Made by a program: the position numbers and the translations under genes. A stretch of DNA of 16,243 bases, from assembly GCA_003696465.1 (NCBI GenBank), contig RFHG01000192.1:1-16243 (forward strand), in the 5' to 3' direction. This DNA is from Gammaproteobacteria bacterium. GTDB lineage: Bacteria > Pseudomonadota > Gammaproteobacteria > J044. Under the pieces are notes generated by a model. It did no database searches. It was not told the origin of the DNA and worked only from the letters and a program-made list of their open reading frames with translations. Numbering within the stretch: position 1 is the first letter of the stretch; the number at the start of each line of letters is the position of its first letter. Shown here piece after piece: positions 1 through 8,125 of this stretch.

Positions 1-725
1 GGACGGTCGAGGCCGAAGCTCACCGCTTCTGCACCTGCAAGCGCGCGTACCCGGGCATCCTGACGATTGGCAATGCGTGTCTCGGCCCGCTCGTAGATTC
101 TTGCCTTGGCCGCTGCATAGCGGTCGAGGGTGCCGTGGCGGTCGAGGTGGTCGGCGCTGATGTTGAGGATTACCGAGGCGCGCGGTGCCAGTGAAGCGGT
201 CGTCTCGAGCTGGAAGCTCGACAGCTCGACCACCAGCAGGTCGTGATCCTCGGCCAGCAGATCGAGCGCCGGCGTACCGATGTTTCCGCCGACTCCTGCA
301 TTCACCCCCGCGGCACGCGCCATCTCTCCGACCAGGGCCGTGACCGTGCTCTTGCCGTTGGAGCCGGTGATGGCGATTACCGGGGCATCCGCAGCATGGG
401 CGAACAGTTCGATATCCCCGATCACCTCGACCCCGGCCTCGCGGGCGGCGCGGATCTGCGGCAGGTCGGGCGACAGGCCCGGGCTCAGCACCAGCTGGTG
501 GGCATGTTGCAGCCAGGGGGTATCGAGGTCGCCGAGATGCATGGGCACTTCCGGCTCCAGGGACCGGAGCTGCGCAAGCCCCGGCGGCTCGAGGCGACTG
601 TCGACCACCGCAAACGGCATGCCCAGCCGGTGCAGATGACGCGCAACCGACAGCCCGGTATCGCCGAGGCCGACGATGACCCGCTCCGGTTGTGCCTGTT
701 GCGCCTTGTGTGCCATCCCCTGCAT
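1..725 (-). CDS. murD: UDP-N-acetylmuramoyl-L-alanine--D-glutamate ligase MurD (partial, C-terminal part beyond the left edge)
   Basis: Cytoplasmic Mur ligase that adds D-glutamate to UDP-MurNAc-L-Ala using ATP. The visible part is about 241 codons, roughly the first half of a typical protein of about 440 residues. Counting from the second Met (716), an N-terminal Rossmann-like segment VIVGLGDTGLS (about 14-23) is followed by the ATP loop GSNGKST (118-124, catalytic Lys 122) and then the family segments GVGGNIG and VELSSFQLE. Two starts are possible. An ATG at 725 overlaps the mraY stop as TGATG, which suggests coupling. An ATG at 716 is three codons later, with AGGGG directly against it, too close for a normal ribosome site. 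I chose 725, but the N-terminus compares well with the family from either. It is the last visible gene of the dcw run. Identity is near certain; the gene is cut by the window edge, not visibly broken. Confidence 0.96.
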   Translation of the reverse strand, partial: MQGMAHKAQQAQPERVIVGLGDTGLSVARHLHRLGMPFAVVDSRLEPPGLAQLRSLEPEVPMHLGDLDTPWLQHAHQLVLSPGLSPDLPQIRAAREAGVEVIGDIELFAHAADAPVIAITGSNGKSTVTALVGEMARAAGVNAGVGGNIGTPALDLLAEDHDLLVVELSSFQLETTASLAPRASVILNISADHLDRHGTLDRYAAAKARIYERAETRIANRQDARVRALAGAEAVSFGLDR

Positions 726-1807
726 CAGCGAATCTTCAATGTGGCCAGGCCGATCAGCACGAGAATGACCGTGATGATCCAGAAACGAACGATGACCCTG
801 GGTTCGGGCCAGCCCTTGAGTTCGAAATGATGGTGCAGCGGTGCCATGCGGAAGATGCGGCGCCCGGTGAGCTTGTAGGAGGCCACCTGCAGAATGACCG
901 AGACGGTCTCCATCACGAACACCCCGCCCATGATGAACAGCACCAGCTCCTGCCGGACCATGACTGCCACCACACCCAGGGCAGCCCCGAGTGCCAGCGC
1001 ACCGACATCCCCCATGAAGACCTGGGCCGGATAGGCGTTGAACCAGAGAAAACCCAGCCCGGCACCCACCAGCGCGCCGCAGAACACCACCACCTCACCC
1101 ACACCGGGCACATGGGGAATGCCGAGGTAGCTGGCAAAGTGCACGTGCCCCGAGACATAGGCGAACACGCCCAGGGCACCGGCCACCATCACGGTGGGCA
1201 GGATGGCCAGTCCATCCAGGCCGTCGGTGAGGTTGACGGCATTGCTGCTGCCGACGATGACGAAATAGGTCAGCGGGATGAAGGCCCAGCCCAGGGGAAT
1301 GAGGATCTCCTTGAAGAAGGGCACGATGAGGGTGGTCTCTGCCGGCACCTCGGCCGTGTAATACAACACCAGCGCGGCCCCCAGACCGACCACCGACTGC
1401 CAGAAGTACTTGCTGCGCGCGGAAAGGCCCTTGCTGTTGCCGTATTTCAGCTTGCGCCAGTCGTCCACACCACCAATGACGCCAAACAGCAGGGTGGTAC
1501 CCAGCGCAATCCACACGAAACGGTTGTGCAGGTCGCTCCACAACAGGGTCGCCACCGCCACCGCCACCAGGATGAGGGTCCCGCCCATGGTCGGGGTTCC
1601 GGCCTTGCCCAGATGACTCTGCGGGCCGTCGTCACGCACCTGCTGGCCGATCTTGGCCTGGGTGAGCCAGCGGATCAGCGGCGGGCCGGCAATAAAGGAG
1701 ATGAGCAGGGCCGTGAGCACCCCGAGGATGGCGCGCAGGGTCAGATACTGGAAGACCCGGAATCCGCTTTCATACTGGGAAAGCCACTGGAACAGCTCAA
1801 GCAGCAT
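725..1807 (-). CDS. mraY: phospho-N-acetylmuramoyl-pentapeptide transferase MraY
   Basis: Integral inner-membrane enzyme that transfers phospho-MurNAc-pentapeptide from UDP to undecaprenyl phosphate, giving lipid I. At 360 residues it matches the E. coli length. It has many hydrophobic segments and the family's acidic and histidine motifs: Asp115-Asp116 in GGVDDW, NLTDGLDGLA (192-201), FMGDVGALALG with Asp267, and the HHH triad at 325-327. The frame stays open upstream to 1840, but the start at 1807 is chosen because the protein then begins MLLELFQWLSQYESGF like its homologues, and because GAGGGAGGG lies 7 bases before this ATG. The murF stop lies 11 bases inside mraY, so the two are probably coupled. 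The GDVGA motif has Ala where E. coli has Ser; the catalytic Asp is kept. Confidence 0.98.
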   Translation of the reverse strand: MLLELFQWLSQYESGFRVFQYLTLRAILGVLTALLISFIAGPPLIRWLTQAKIGQQVRDDGPQSHLGKAGTPTMGGTLILVAVAVATLLWSDLHNRFVWIALGTTLLFGVIGGVDDWRKLKYGNSKGLSARSKYFWQSVVGLGAALVLYYTAEVPAETTLIVPFFKEILIPLGWAFIPLTYFVIVGSSNAVNLTDGLDGLAILPTVMVAGALGVFAYVSGHVHFASYLGIPHVPGVGEVVVFCGALVGAGLGFLWFNAYPAQVFMGDVGALALGAALGVVAVMVRQELVLFIMGGVFVMETVSVILQVASYKLTGRRIFRMAPLHHHFELKGWPEPRVIVRFWIITVILVLIGLATLKIR

Positions 1808-3170
1808 GATCGTGCCCTCCCTCGGATGCTGCCCTTTCATCGGGCCCCGCCAGGGCCTTGACCACCCGATCCATGGCCATGCTGCGCGAGCCCTTGACCA
1901 GCGCCGTCACTCCGGGGCCTGCGGCTTCTGCCAGCCGCGCGGCCAGTGCCTCGTGGCTTTCGAACACCTCGGCACCCTCGCCGAATGCCTCGGCCGCGGC
2001 CTCTGCCAGCGACCCCAGGGCAAACAGGCGTTCGATGCCATGGGTCCGCGCAGCCTCCCCCGCCGCGCTGTGCATCGCCCGTGCCTCCGCTCCGAGCTCA
2101 CCCATGTCGCCCAGCACGAGCCAGCGCTCGCCCGGCTGCTCGGCCAGTACTTCGATAGCCGCGCCCAGCGAAGCCGGATTGGCGTTGTAGCTGTCGTCGA
2201 TCAGGCGCATGCCGTGCACACCGGACACGGGCTGCAGGCGCCCGTGCACGGGCCGGAAGGCCTCGAGGCCCTGGCGTACCTCTTCCAGCGTTGCCCCAGC
2301 AGCCAGCGCAGCCGCTGCCGCAGCCAGCGCATTGGTGCGGTTGTGACGACCGGGCACTGCCAGCCGCACCTCGGCCTGCTGCCCCTGCCAGTGCACCACC
2401 AGATGGGCACCGCGTGGTTCCCCGCGCACCTCCGCCTCGGCGCCAAAGCCGAAACGGATCAGGCGCTGTCCGTGCAGACAGCCACGCCAGTATTCCTCGA
2501 AACGGTCATCGGCATTGATGATTGCGGTTGCATCCGGGCGCAACTCCTCGAACAGCTCGCCCTTGGCCTGCGCCACCCCCTCGAGATCGCCAAAGCCTTC
2601 CAGATGTGCCGGGCCGGCATTGGTCACGAGGCCGATGTCGGGGTTGGCGATGCGGGCCAGATAGCGGATCTCGCCGAAATGATTGGCCCCCATCTCGATC
2701 ACTGCAAAGCGATGTTCGGGACGCAGCGAGAGCAGGGTCAGCGGCATGCCGATGTCGTTGTTCAGATTGCCGGGCGTAGCCAGCACATTGCCCCGCTGTT
2801 GCAGGATCGCGGCGATCATCTCCTTGACCGTGGTCTTGCCGTTGCTCCCGGTCAGGCCAATCAGTACCAGCTCTTCCATCCGCGCGCGCCATGCCGCGGC
2901 CAGCCGCCCCAGCGCCAGGCGAGTGTCCTCGACCCGGATGACCGGTGCATCCACGTCCACCGGCTCCCGGGCCAGCACCGCCGCGGCCCCGTCCGCCACC
3001 GCCCGGGATGCAAAGGCATGACCATCGAAGCGGGGGCCGGACAGGGCCACGAACAGGCAGCCCGGCGTGATCTGTCGGCTGTCGGTACAGACACCGGTGA
3101 CTTCCACATCGGCACCCGTCAGACTGCCGCCGGTCATGCGTGCAATCTCGGCGGTCTTGAGCCAGCTCAT
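1797..3170 (-). CDS. murF: UDP-N-acetylmuramoyl-tripeptide--D-alanyl-D-alanine ligase MurF
   Basis: Cytoplasmic ATP-dependent ligase that adds D-Ala-D-Ala to UDP-MurNAc-tripeptide, the last soluble step before MraY. It has 457 residues against about 452 in E. coli. Visible motifs in order: the N-terminal substrate-binding domain with GVCTDSR near residue 26, the ATP loop GSNGKTT (108-114), NNDIGMPLTLL (137-147), IEMGANHFGEI (158-168), GRHNRTN (274-280), DDSYNANP (325-332) and LGDMGELG (353-360). The ATG at 3170 overlaps the murE stop as ATGA, and GAGGTG sits just upstream inside murE. Its own end overlaps the mraY start by 11 bases. No truncation or missing motif is seen. Confidence 0.98.
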   Translation of the reverse strand: MSWLKTAEIARMTGGSLTGADVEVTGVCTDSRQITPGCLFVALSGPRFDGHAFASRAVADGAAAVLAREPVDVDAPVIRVEDTRLALGRLAAAWRARMEELVLIGLTGSNGKTTVKEMIAAILQQRGNVLATPGNLNNDIGMPLTLLSLRPEHRFAVIEMGANHFGEIRYLARIANPDIGLVTNAGPAHLEGFGDLEGVAQAKGELFEELRPDATAIINADDRFEEYWRGCLHGQRLIRFGFGAEAEVRGEPRGAHLVVHWQGQQAEVRLAVPGRHNRTNALAAAAAALAAGATLEEVRQGLEAFRPVHGRLQPVSGVHGMRLIDDSYNANPASLGAAIEVLAEQPGERWLVLGDMGELGAEARAMHSAAGEAARTHGIERLFALGSLAEAAAEAFGEGAEVFESHEALAARLAEAAGPGVTALVKGSRSMAMDRVVKALAGPDERAASEGGHDHAA

Positions 3171-4675
3171 CGCATCACCTCCTCGAGGTGACGCAGGATC
3201 TCCTCGCGGTCGCTGAGCCGGATGCGCTCGTCCCCGATGAGCTGGATCTCCTCATGGCCCTTGCCGGCCACGACGACCACGTCGCCCGGTTCGGCACTGT
3301 TGACGGCCAGATCAATGGCATGGATACGGTCGAGCTCGATGCGCACATGATCGGGGCGGGTAATGCCGGCCAGTACTTCCTCGGCGATGGCGGCCGGGTC
3401 CTCGCTGCGCGGATTGTCACTGGTCAGGATGACCCGGTCGGCCAGCTGCTCGGCCACTGCGCCCATCAACGGACGCTTCCCCGTATCCCGCTCGCCACCG
3501 CAACCGAACACCACCCAGAGACGGCCCGCGCAGTGTTCCCGTGCAGCCGACAGCACATGCTCCAGGGCCGCCGGCGTATGGGCATAGTCGACGATGACCA
3601 GCGGGCGATCACCACCGCCCAGGGGCTCCATGCGCCCCGGAATCACGGTCACCGCCGCCAGACGCTCGACTGCTTCCGCCAGATCGATGCCGCTGGACAG
3701 CAGCACGCCCAGGGCGGCCAGCAGGTTGGCGGCATTGAAACGCCCCAACAGGCGGCTGTGCAGCTCGGCACGCCCCTGCGGTGTGACCAGATCCAGGTGC
3801 ATGCCATCACTGTCGAAGGTGATTCGTTCGACCACCAGCAGGTCCGGCTCGCCGGCCCGCTCCGGAATCAGACTGAACCCCGTCACAGACACGCCGCCGG
3901 CCAGCGATTCCGCCAGGGCCTCGCCTACCGGATCGTCCACATTGATGATCGCGGCCTCCAGATCCGGGCACTGGAACAGTCGGCGCTTGGCCGCGGCGTA
4001 GGTTTCCAGATCGCCGTGGTAATCGAGATGATCCCGGCTCAGGTTGGTGAACACGGCCGTACGGAAACGCACGCCGGCGACCCGATGCTGATCCAGGGCA
4101 TGCGAAGAGACCTCCATCGCCACCTGCCGCGTTCCCCGGGCACGGAATGCATCGAGCAGCCCCTGGACGCCGATCGCATCCGGAGTCGTGTGCGTGCCCG
4201 GCTGCAGGGCATCCACCGGCCCGAAACCCAGGGTGCCGATGTACCCCGCCGGTGCCCCCGGCTCGCTCAGGGCCTGGGCCAGGATGTGCGCGACCGAGGT
4301 CTTGCCGTCGGTCCCGGTCACACCGTGCACCACCACATCCGCCGAGGGATCGCCATGATAACGCGCGGCGATGGTACCAACATGCCGACCCAGTTCGGGG
4401 ATCGCGAACATCGGCACCGGCCAATCCAGATCCGCCGCGGAAACGGACGCGTTCGGCTCCCAGGCAATCGCCACCGCACCCTCGGCCACGGCATGGCCGG
4501 CATGAGCCAGGCCATGCTCCCGATGCCCCTGACGGGCCAGGAACAGGGTTCCGGGCACCGCCTTGCGGCTGTCGAGCGCCAGGGCATCGATCTCCCGCTC
4601 CTGGTGCGGGCGCACTTCGGCCAGCCCGGCAAGCAGCTCGGACAGCGCGCGCCGATGACGGGGGATCTGCATCAT
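3167..4675 (-). CDS. murE: UDP-N-acetylmuramoyl-L-alanyl-D-glutamate--2,6-diaminopimelate ligase MurE
   Basis: Cytoplasmic Mur ligase that adds the third stem-peptide residue. The DNPR motif (420-423, within SDNPRSEDP) is the known signature of the meso-diaminopimelate-specific form, which fits a Gram-negative cell wall. Other motifs: ALDSRKAVPGTLF (33-45), ATP loop GTDGKTS (121-127), EVSSHALDQHR (188-198), YAAAK with the probable carbamylated Lys230, VDYAHTP (362-368), GCGGERD (391-397) and AGKGHE (470-475). The ATP loop has Asp where E. coli has Asn (GTNGKT). The length of 502 is normal. The start is one of two tandem ATGs (4675 and 4672). The first overlaps the ftsI stop as ATGA and is preferred. 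Confidence 0.98.
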   Translation of the reverse strand: MMQIPRHRRALSELLAGLAEVRPHQEREIDALALDSRKAVPGTLFLARQGHREHGLAHAGHAVAEGAVAIAWEPNASVSAADLDWPVPMFAIPELGRHVGTIAARYHGDPSADVVVHGVTGTDGKTSVAHILAQALSEPGAPAGYIGTLGFGPVDALQPGTHTTPDAIGVQGLLDAFRARGTRQVAMEVSSHALDQHRVAGVRFRTAVFTNLSRDHLDYHGDLETYAAAKRRLFQCPDLEAAIINVDDPVGEALAESLAGGVSVTGFSLIPERAGEPDLLVVERITFDSDGMHLDLVTPQGRAELHSRLLGRFNAANLLAALGVLLSSGIDLAEAVERLAAVTVIPGRMEPLGGGDRPLVIVDYAHTPAALEHVLSAAREHCAGRLWVVFGCGGERDTGKRPLMGAVAEQLADRVILTSDNPRSEDPAAIAEEVLAGITRPDHVRIELDRIHAIDLAVNSAEPGDVVVVAGKGHEEIQLIGDERIRLSDREEILRHLEEVMR

Positions 4676-6381
4676 GTCGCATGCTCCCTGCCGGCACGGC
4701 GCACGGCCTGCAACTGGGCCGGCGCATCCGGGGCCACGTTGAGCAGCCTGAGCGCCGCGCGCATGACTCCGGCAAAGACCGGGGCGGCCACCTTGCCGCC
4801 GTAGTAGTCGCCCTGGGGCTCGTCGATCACCACCACGGTCACCACACGCGGATCCCTGGCCGGGGCCATGCCGGCAAAAATGGCGAAATAACGGTCCTCC
4901 GCGTAACCGCCGGCCACGGCCTTGTGCACGGTGCCGGTCTTGCCGGCCACGCTGTAGCCGGGAATGGCGGCAAGACGGGCCGTGCCCTCGTCGCTGACCA
5001 CGCCACGCAGCATGTTACGTACGGTGCGCGCCGTTTCGGCCTTCATCACGCGCCGCGCCTCGAGCTTCTGTCCGGGCACGAAGTGGGCCGGATACAGCAC
5101 GCCGTCGGCGGCCAGCACCGAATAGGCCTGCGCCAGTTGCAGCGCGGTCACGGAGACCCCGTAACCGAAGGCCAGCGTGGCCTTGTCCAGCTTGCGCCAG
5201 CGCTCGGGCGGATTGAGCAGCCCGGAACGCTCGCCGGGAAAGCCGGAGCCGGTCGAGCGCCCGAAACCGACCCGGGCAAGCCCCTCCCAGAGCTGCTCCG
5301 AAGGCAGACGCATGGCCAGCTTGCTGGCGCCCACATTGCTCGAGCGGATGAGAATATGGGCCAGATCGATGCGTCCGTTGTTGTGATCGTCACGAATCAG
5401 GTGGCCACTGACGCGGTAATAGCCGGGGCTGGTATCGATGCGCAACCCGCGCGGGACACGCCCGCTCTCCAGTGCCGCGGCCACCACGAACGGCTTGATG
5501 GTGGAACCGGGCTCGAACACGTCGGTCGCCGCCCGGTTGCGCAGCGCGGCCGGCTTGAGCCCCTTGCGATTGTTCGGGTTGTAGGAGGGCTGATTGACCA
5601 TGGCCAGCACCTCGCCCGTGCGCGGGTCGAGCATGACGATGCTGCCGCCACGCGCATGGTGTCGCTCGACCGCTTTCTTCAACTCGCGATAGGCCATGTA
5701 CTGCAGCCGGGAATCGATCGAAAGCCGCAGGTCGTGGCCCGGCTGGACCGGGCGGATCTGCTCGACATCGTCGATGACCCGGCCAAGGCGGTCACGGATC
5801 ACGCGCTTGAGCCCGGGTTCGCCACTCAGCCAGGCATCCCAGGCCAGCTCCAGCCCCTCCTGGCCATGGTCGTCCACATTGGTGAAGCCGATCAGGTGCG
5901 CCGCCACCTCGCCCAGGGGATAGAAGCGGCGGTACTCGCGCTGCAGCGCCACACCAGGGAGCCCCAGTGCCAGCACCTTGCGCCCGAGATCCGGGTTGAT
6001 GTGGCGGCGCAGATAGACGAACTCGCGGTCGGCACGGCTGGCGATGGTCTGCCACAGTCGCTCGGCCGGCACATCCAGCACACGGGCAAGCTCAGGCAGT
6101 CGCTCGCGTGCCTGCATCAGCTCACCCGGGTTGGCCCAGACCGAATCCACCGGGGTGCTGATGGCCAACGGTTCGCCGTTGCGGTCGGAAATCATGCCGC
6201 GATGGGCCGACATCTTCACAACCCGCAGATGCCGGGCATCGCCCTCCTCGCGCAGGAAGTCGCGATCTAGGATTTGCAGATCGATACTGCGTGCCGCCAG
6301 TGCCGCCATGCCGGCCAGCAGCACGCCGATCACGAAGTGTCGGCGCCCGAGGCCGAGCCCGCTGTCACGCCTGCCGCTCAT
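4672..6381 (-). CDS. ftsI: peptidoglycan D,D-transpeptidase FtsI (penicillin-binding protein 3)
   Basis: Septum-specific class B penicillin-binding protein that cross-links peptidoglycan at division together with FtsW. It has 569 residues against 588 in E. coli. A single N-terminal membrane anchor (about 15-31) is followed by the pedestal segment RGMISDRNGEPLA (61-73) and the transpeptidase domain: catalytic STIK (293-296, nucleophile Ser293), SSN (347-349) and KTGT (481-484). The frame stays open far upstream of the true start, but the ATG at 6381 overlaps the ftsL stop as ATGA and gives a membrane-anchored N-terminus like the family. The extra upstream residues are a shadow of ftsL. The end overlaps the murE start. 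All three active-site motifs are intact. Confidence 0.98.
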   Translation of the reverse strand: MSGRRDSGLGLGRRHFVIGVLLAGMAALAARSIDLQILDRDFLREEGDARHLRVVKMSAHRGMISDRNGEPLAISTPVDSVWANPGELMQARERLPELARVLDVPAERLWQTIASRADREFVYLRRHINPDLGRKVLALGLPGVALQREYRRFYPLGEVAAHLIGFTNVDDHGQEGLELAWDAWLSGEPGLKRVIRDRLGRVIDDVEQIRPVQPGHDLRLSIDSRLQYMAYRELKKAVERHHARGGSIVMLDPRTGEVLAMVNQPSYNPNNRKGLKPAALRNRAATDVFEPGSTIKPFVVAAALESGRVPRGLRIDTSPGYYRVSGHLIRDDHNNGRIDLAHILIRSSNVGASKLAMRLPSEQLWEGLARVGFGRSTGSGFPGERSGLLNPPERWRKLDKATLAFGYGVSVTALQLAQAYSVLAADGVLYPAHFVPGQKLEARRVMKAETARTVRNMLRGVVSDEGTARLAAIPGYSVAGKTGTVHKAVAGGYAEDRYFAIFAGMAPARDPRVVTVVVIDEPQGDYYGGKVAAPVFAGVMRAALRLLNVAPDAPAQLQAVRRAGREHAT

Positions 6382-6647
6382 GGCCCGATCACCGTAGTCT
6401 CGTCGGCGCGCGGCAGGTGCATCCCGAGCCGCTCGCGCGCAATCCGCTCGATGCGTCCGTGGGTGGCCCAGGCAGCCTGCTCGAGCTGCAGCCGCCCCCA
6501 CTCGATCTCCAGGTCGTCCCGGGTGCGTTCGAGCTGCTGCAACTCGACGAACAGCTTGCGGCTCTGGTGCCGGGACTCGACCACCCCCAGGGCGCTGACC
6601 AGTACGGCCAGCGAGAGGAGCCCGATCATGATCCACTGCAGCCTCAT
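6378..6647 (-). CDS. ftsL: cell division protein FtsL
   Basis: Small bitopic division protein that, in E. coli, forms a complex with FtsB and FtsQ and helps activate FtsWI. It has 89 residues: a short cytoplasmic start, one membrane helix (about residues 5-23), then a periplasmic segment rich in Leu, Glu and Arg (about 25-60) expected to form a coiled coil, and a C-terminal IERIARERLGM element typical of FtsL. Sequence conservation in FtsL is low, so position between rsmH and ftsI, together with size and topology, carries much of the call. It overlaps both neighbours by ATGA (6644-6647 and 6378-6381). Confidence 0.95.
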   Translation of the reverse strand: MRLQWIMIGLLSLAVLVSALGVVESRHQSRKLFVELQQLERTRDDLEIEWGRLQLEQAAWATHGRIERIARERLGMHLPRADETTVIGP

Positions 6648-7582
6648 GCCAGCCGCTCCGCCACACGCATCACCGCACTGCGGGCCCGCGGGTTGCGCCG
6701 CACCTCGTCCTCGCCCGGGCGCACCGCCTTGCCCACCAGCCTGAGCCGCGGACCCGGCTGGTCCTGCGGCGGCGGCAGACCGCGACGCGGCGCCTGCGGA
6801 CCCCGTGCCTGCTCGCGCAGAAAGCGCTTGACGATGCGATCCTCGAGGGAATGGAAACTGATCACCACCAGCCGACCACCGGAAGCCAGCACCTCGACCG
6901 CTGCACGCAGCCCGCGCTCCAGATCCTCCAGCTCGCGATTGACATGGATACGGATGGCCTGAAAGCTGCGCGTGGCCGGATGCTTGCCGGGCTCACGGCG
7001 CGGTACCGCCGATGCCACGATCTCGGCCAGATCGCCGGTCTCGAGGATCGGGCGCTCGGATCGCCGCCGCACGATGGCCCGTGCGATGCGCCGCGCATGA
7101 CGCTCCTCGCCATAGCGGAACAGGACATCGGCAATCTCTTGCTCATCCGCCCGGCCCAGCCACTGGGCGGCCGACTCGCCCTGCTCCGGATCCATGCGCA
7201 TGTCGAGCGGCCCCGAACGCAGAAAGCTGAAGCCGCGCGTGGCATCGTCCAGTTGCGGCGAGGATACGCCCAGATCGAGCAGCACGCCACGGACATCCCC
7301 CACCCAGCCCAGCTCGCTGCAGTACTGGCGCATGCCGGCAAACGAGCCACGCCGGATCAGCAGCCGGGGCTCGCGCAGGGCCAGGCGCTTGGCCTCGGCC
7401 ACCGCACGCGGATCCTTGTCGATCACCAGCAGACGGGCAGAGGGCGACAGCCGCTCGAGCAGGGCCCGGCTGTGCCCGCCCCGCCCGAAGGTTCCGTCGA
7501 TGTAGTGACCGTTGTCGTCCGTCACCAGAGCCTCCAGCGCCTCATCGAGCAAGACCGGCGCATGTGCGTCATGTTCCGTCAC
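6644..7582 (-). CDS. rsmH: 16S rRNA (cytosine(1402)-N(4))-methyltransferase RsmH
   Basis: SAM-dependent methyltransferase that makes N4-methylcytidine at 16S rRNA position 1402, the same nucleotide whose ribose is methylated by RsmI, also encoded here. It has 312 residues against 313 in E. coli. Motifs: HAPVLLDEAL near the N-terminus, SAM-binding YIDGTFGRGGHS (27-38), LLDLGVSSPQLD (101-112), HPATRSFQAIRI (201-212), FHSLEDRIVK (243-252) and the C-terminal NPRARSAVMRVAERL. The start is a GTG at 7582, overlapping the mraZ stop as GTGA. There is no in-frame ATG near it, and the longer upstream open frame is a shadow of mraZ. Formerly called mraW. Confidence 0.97.
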   Translation of the reverse strand: MTEHDAHAPVLLDEALEALVTDDNGHYIDGTFGRGGHSRALLERLSPSARLLVIDKDPRAVAEAKRLALREPRLLIRRGSFAGMRQYCSELGWVGDVRGVLLDLGVSSPQLDDATRGFSFLRSGPLDMRMDPEQGESAAQWLGRADEQEIADVLFRYGEERHARRIARAIVRRRSERPILETGDLAEIVASAVPRREPGKHPATRSFQAIRIHVNRELEDLERGLRAAVEVLASGGRLVVISFHSLEDRIVKRFLREQARGPQAPRRGLPPPQDQPGPRLRLVGKAVRPGEDEVRRNPRARSAVMRVAERLA

Positions 7583-8028
7583 AGCGACAGCGATTCGAGC
7601 GCGGCCGCCGGGTCGCCATGCTCGTCTTCGGCACGCCAGGCATCGCGCTCCTCGTTCCAGCGTACCTCGTCCCACAACTCGAACTTGCGCCCCTGCCCCA
7701 CCAGCACCGCCTGCTTCTCGATACCTGCATATTCCCGCAGGGCCGCCGGCACCAGAATGCGACCGTGCCCGTCCATCTCCACATCGTGCGCATGACCAAC
7801 CAGCTGACGCTGCAAGCGCCGCACACGTGGATCCATGTTGGGCTGATTCATGAGCGCCTGTTCGATGCGCTCCCATTCGGGCAGGGGATAGATAAGGAGA
7901 CAGCCATCCTGGTCGATGGTCACGATCATGCGACCGGCACAGGATTCCCGCAGACGCTCGCGATACCGCGCCGGTATCGCCATGCGCCCCTTGGCATCCA
8001 GACTCAGATTGGCGACCCCTCTGAACAA
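7579..8028 (-). CDS. mraZ: transcriptional regulator MraZ
   Basis: DNA-binding protein of the SpoVT/AbrB (swapped-hairpin) fold. In E. coli it represses the promoter of its own dcw cluster by binding TGGGN repeats. It has 149 residues (E. coli 152), with two AbrB-like halves: DAKGRMAIPARYR (11-23) and MDGHGRILVPAALR (85-98), joined by LLIYPLPEWERIE. The start is a TTG at 8028. It places FRG directly after residue 1, as in homologues, and follows a purine-rich GAGGGGGGAGAGG tract. A GTG at 8067 would also be in frame but would put the operator boxes on the start codon. It is the first gene of the dcw run. Confidence 0.94.
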   Translation of the reverse strand: MFRGVANLSLDAKGRMAIPARYRERLRESCAGRMIVTIDQDGCLLIYPLPEWERIEQALMNQPNMDPRVRRLQRQLVGHAHDVEMDGHGRILVPAALREYAGIEKQAVLVGQGRKFELWDEVRWNEERDAWRAEDEHGDPAAALESLSL

Positions 8029-8061
8029 CCTCTCCCCCCTCGGTGCGGGCTGGGCAGGGAG

Positions 8062-8086
8062 AACCACAATCTCCCACTTCCTCCCA
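8062..8086 (-). promoter_or_regulatory. MraZ operator: three TGGGN-type boxes with 10-base period
   Basis: Reading the minus strand, the boxes are TGGGA (8086-8082), TGGGA (8076-8072) and TGGTT (8066-8062), each separated by exactly five bases. E. coli MraZ is known to bind TGGGN repeats with five-base spacers just downstream of its -10 element. Position and phase match that here; the third box is degenerate. It lies between the predicted transcription start and the mraZ TTG start. Confidence 0.85.
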
Positions 8087-8095
8087 CTTCCCTAC

Positions 8096-8125
8096 ACTAT
8101 AGAAACCACCCTCCCCACCTGTCAA
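8096..8125 (-). promoter_or_regulatory. sigma70-like promoter of mraZ and the dcw run
   Basis: On the minus strand a perfect -35 TTGACA (8125-8120) is followed after 18 bases by TATAGT (8101-8096), five of six matches to the -10 consensus. Transcription would begin near 8089 and read straight through the MraZ boxes, giving a leader of about 60 bases before the TTG start. Confidence 0.8.

Noticed and set aside
1653..6270. Very long open frames (over 500 codons) on the plus strand opposite murF, murE and ftsI, and one opposite mraY
   Set aside because: They are antisense shadows in high-GC DNA. Their translations are rich in His, Gln, Arg and Gly without known motifs, while the opposite strand encodes complete Mur and Fts proteins with all active-site motifs.
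6382..6666. N-terminal extension of ftsI over ftsL
   Set aside because: It is Arg/Ala-rich shadow sequence in another frame of ftsL. The ATG at 6381 overlaps the ftsL stop and gives the normal membrane anchor.
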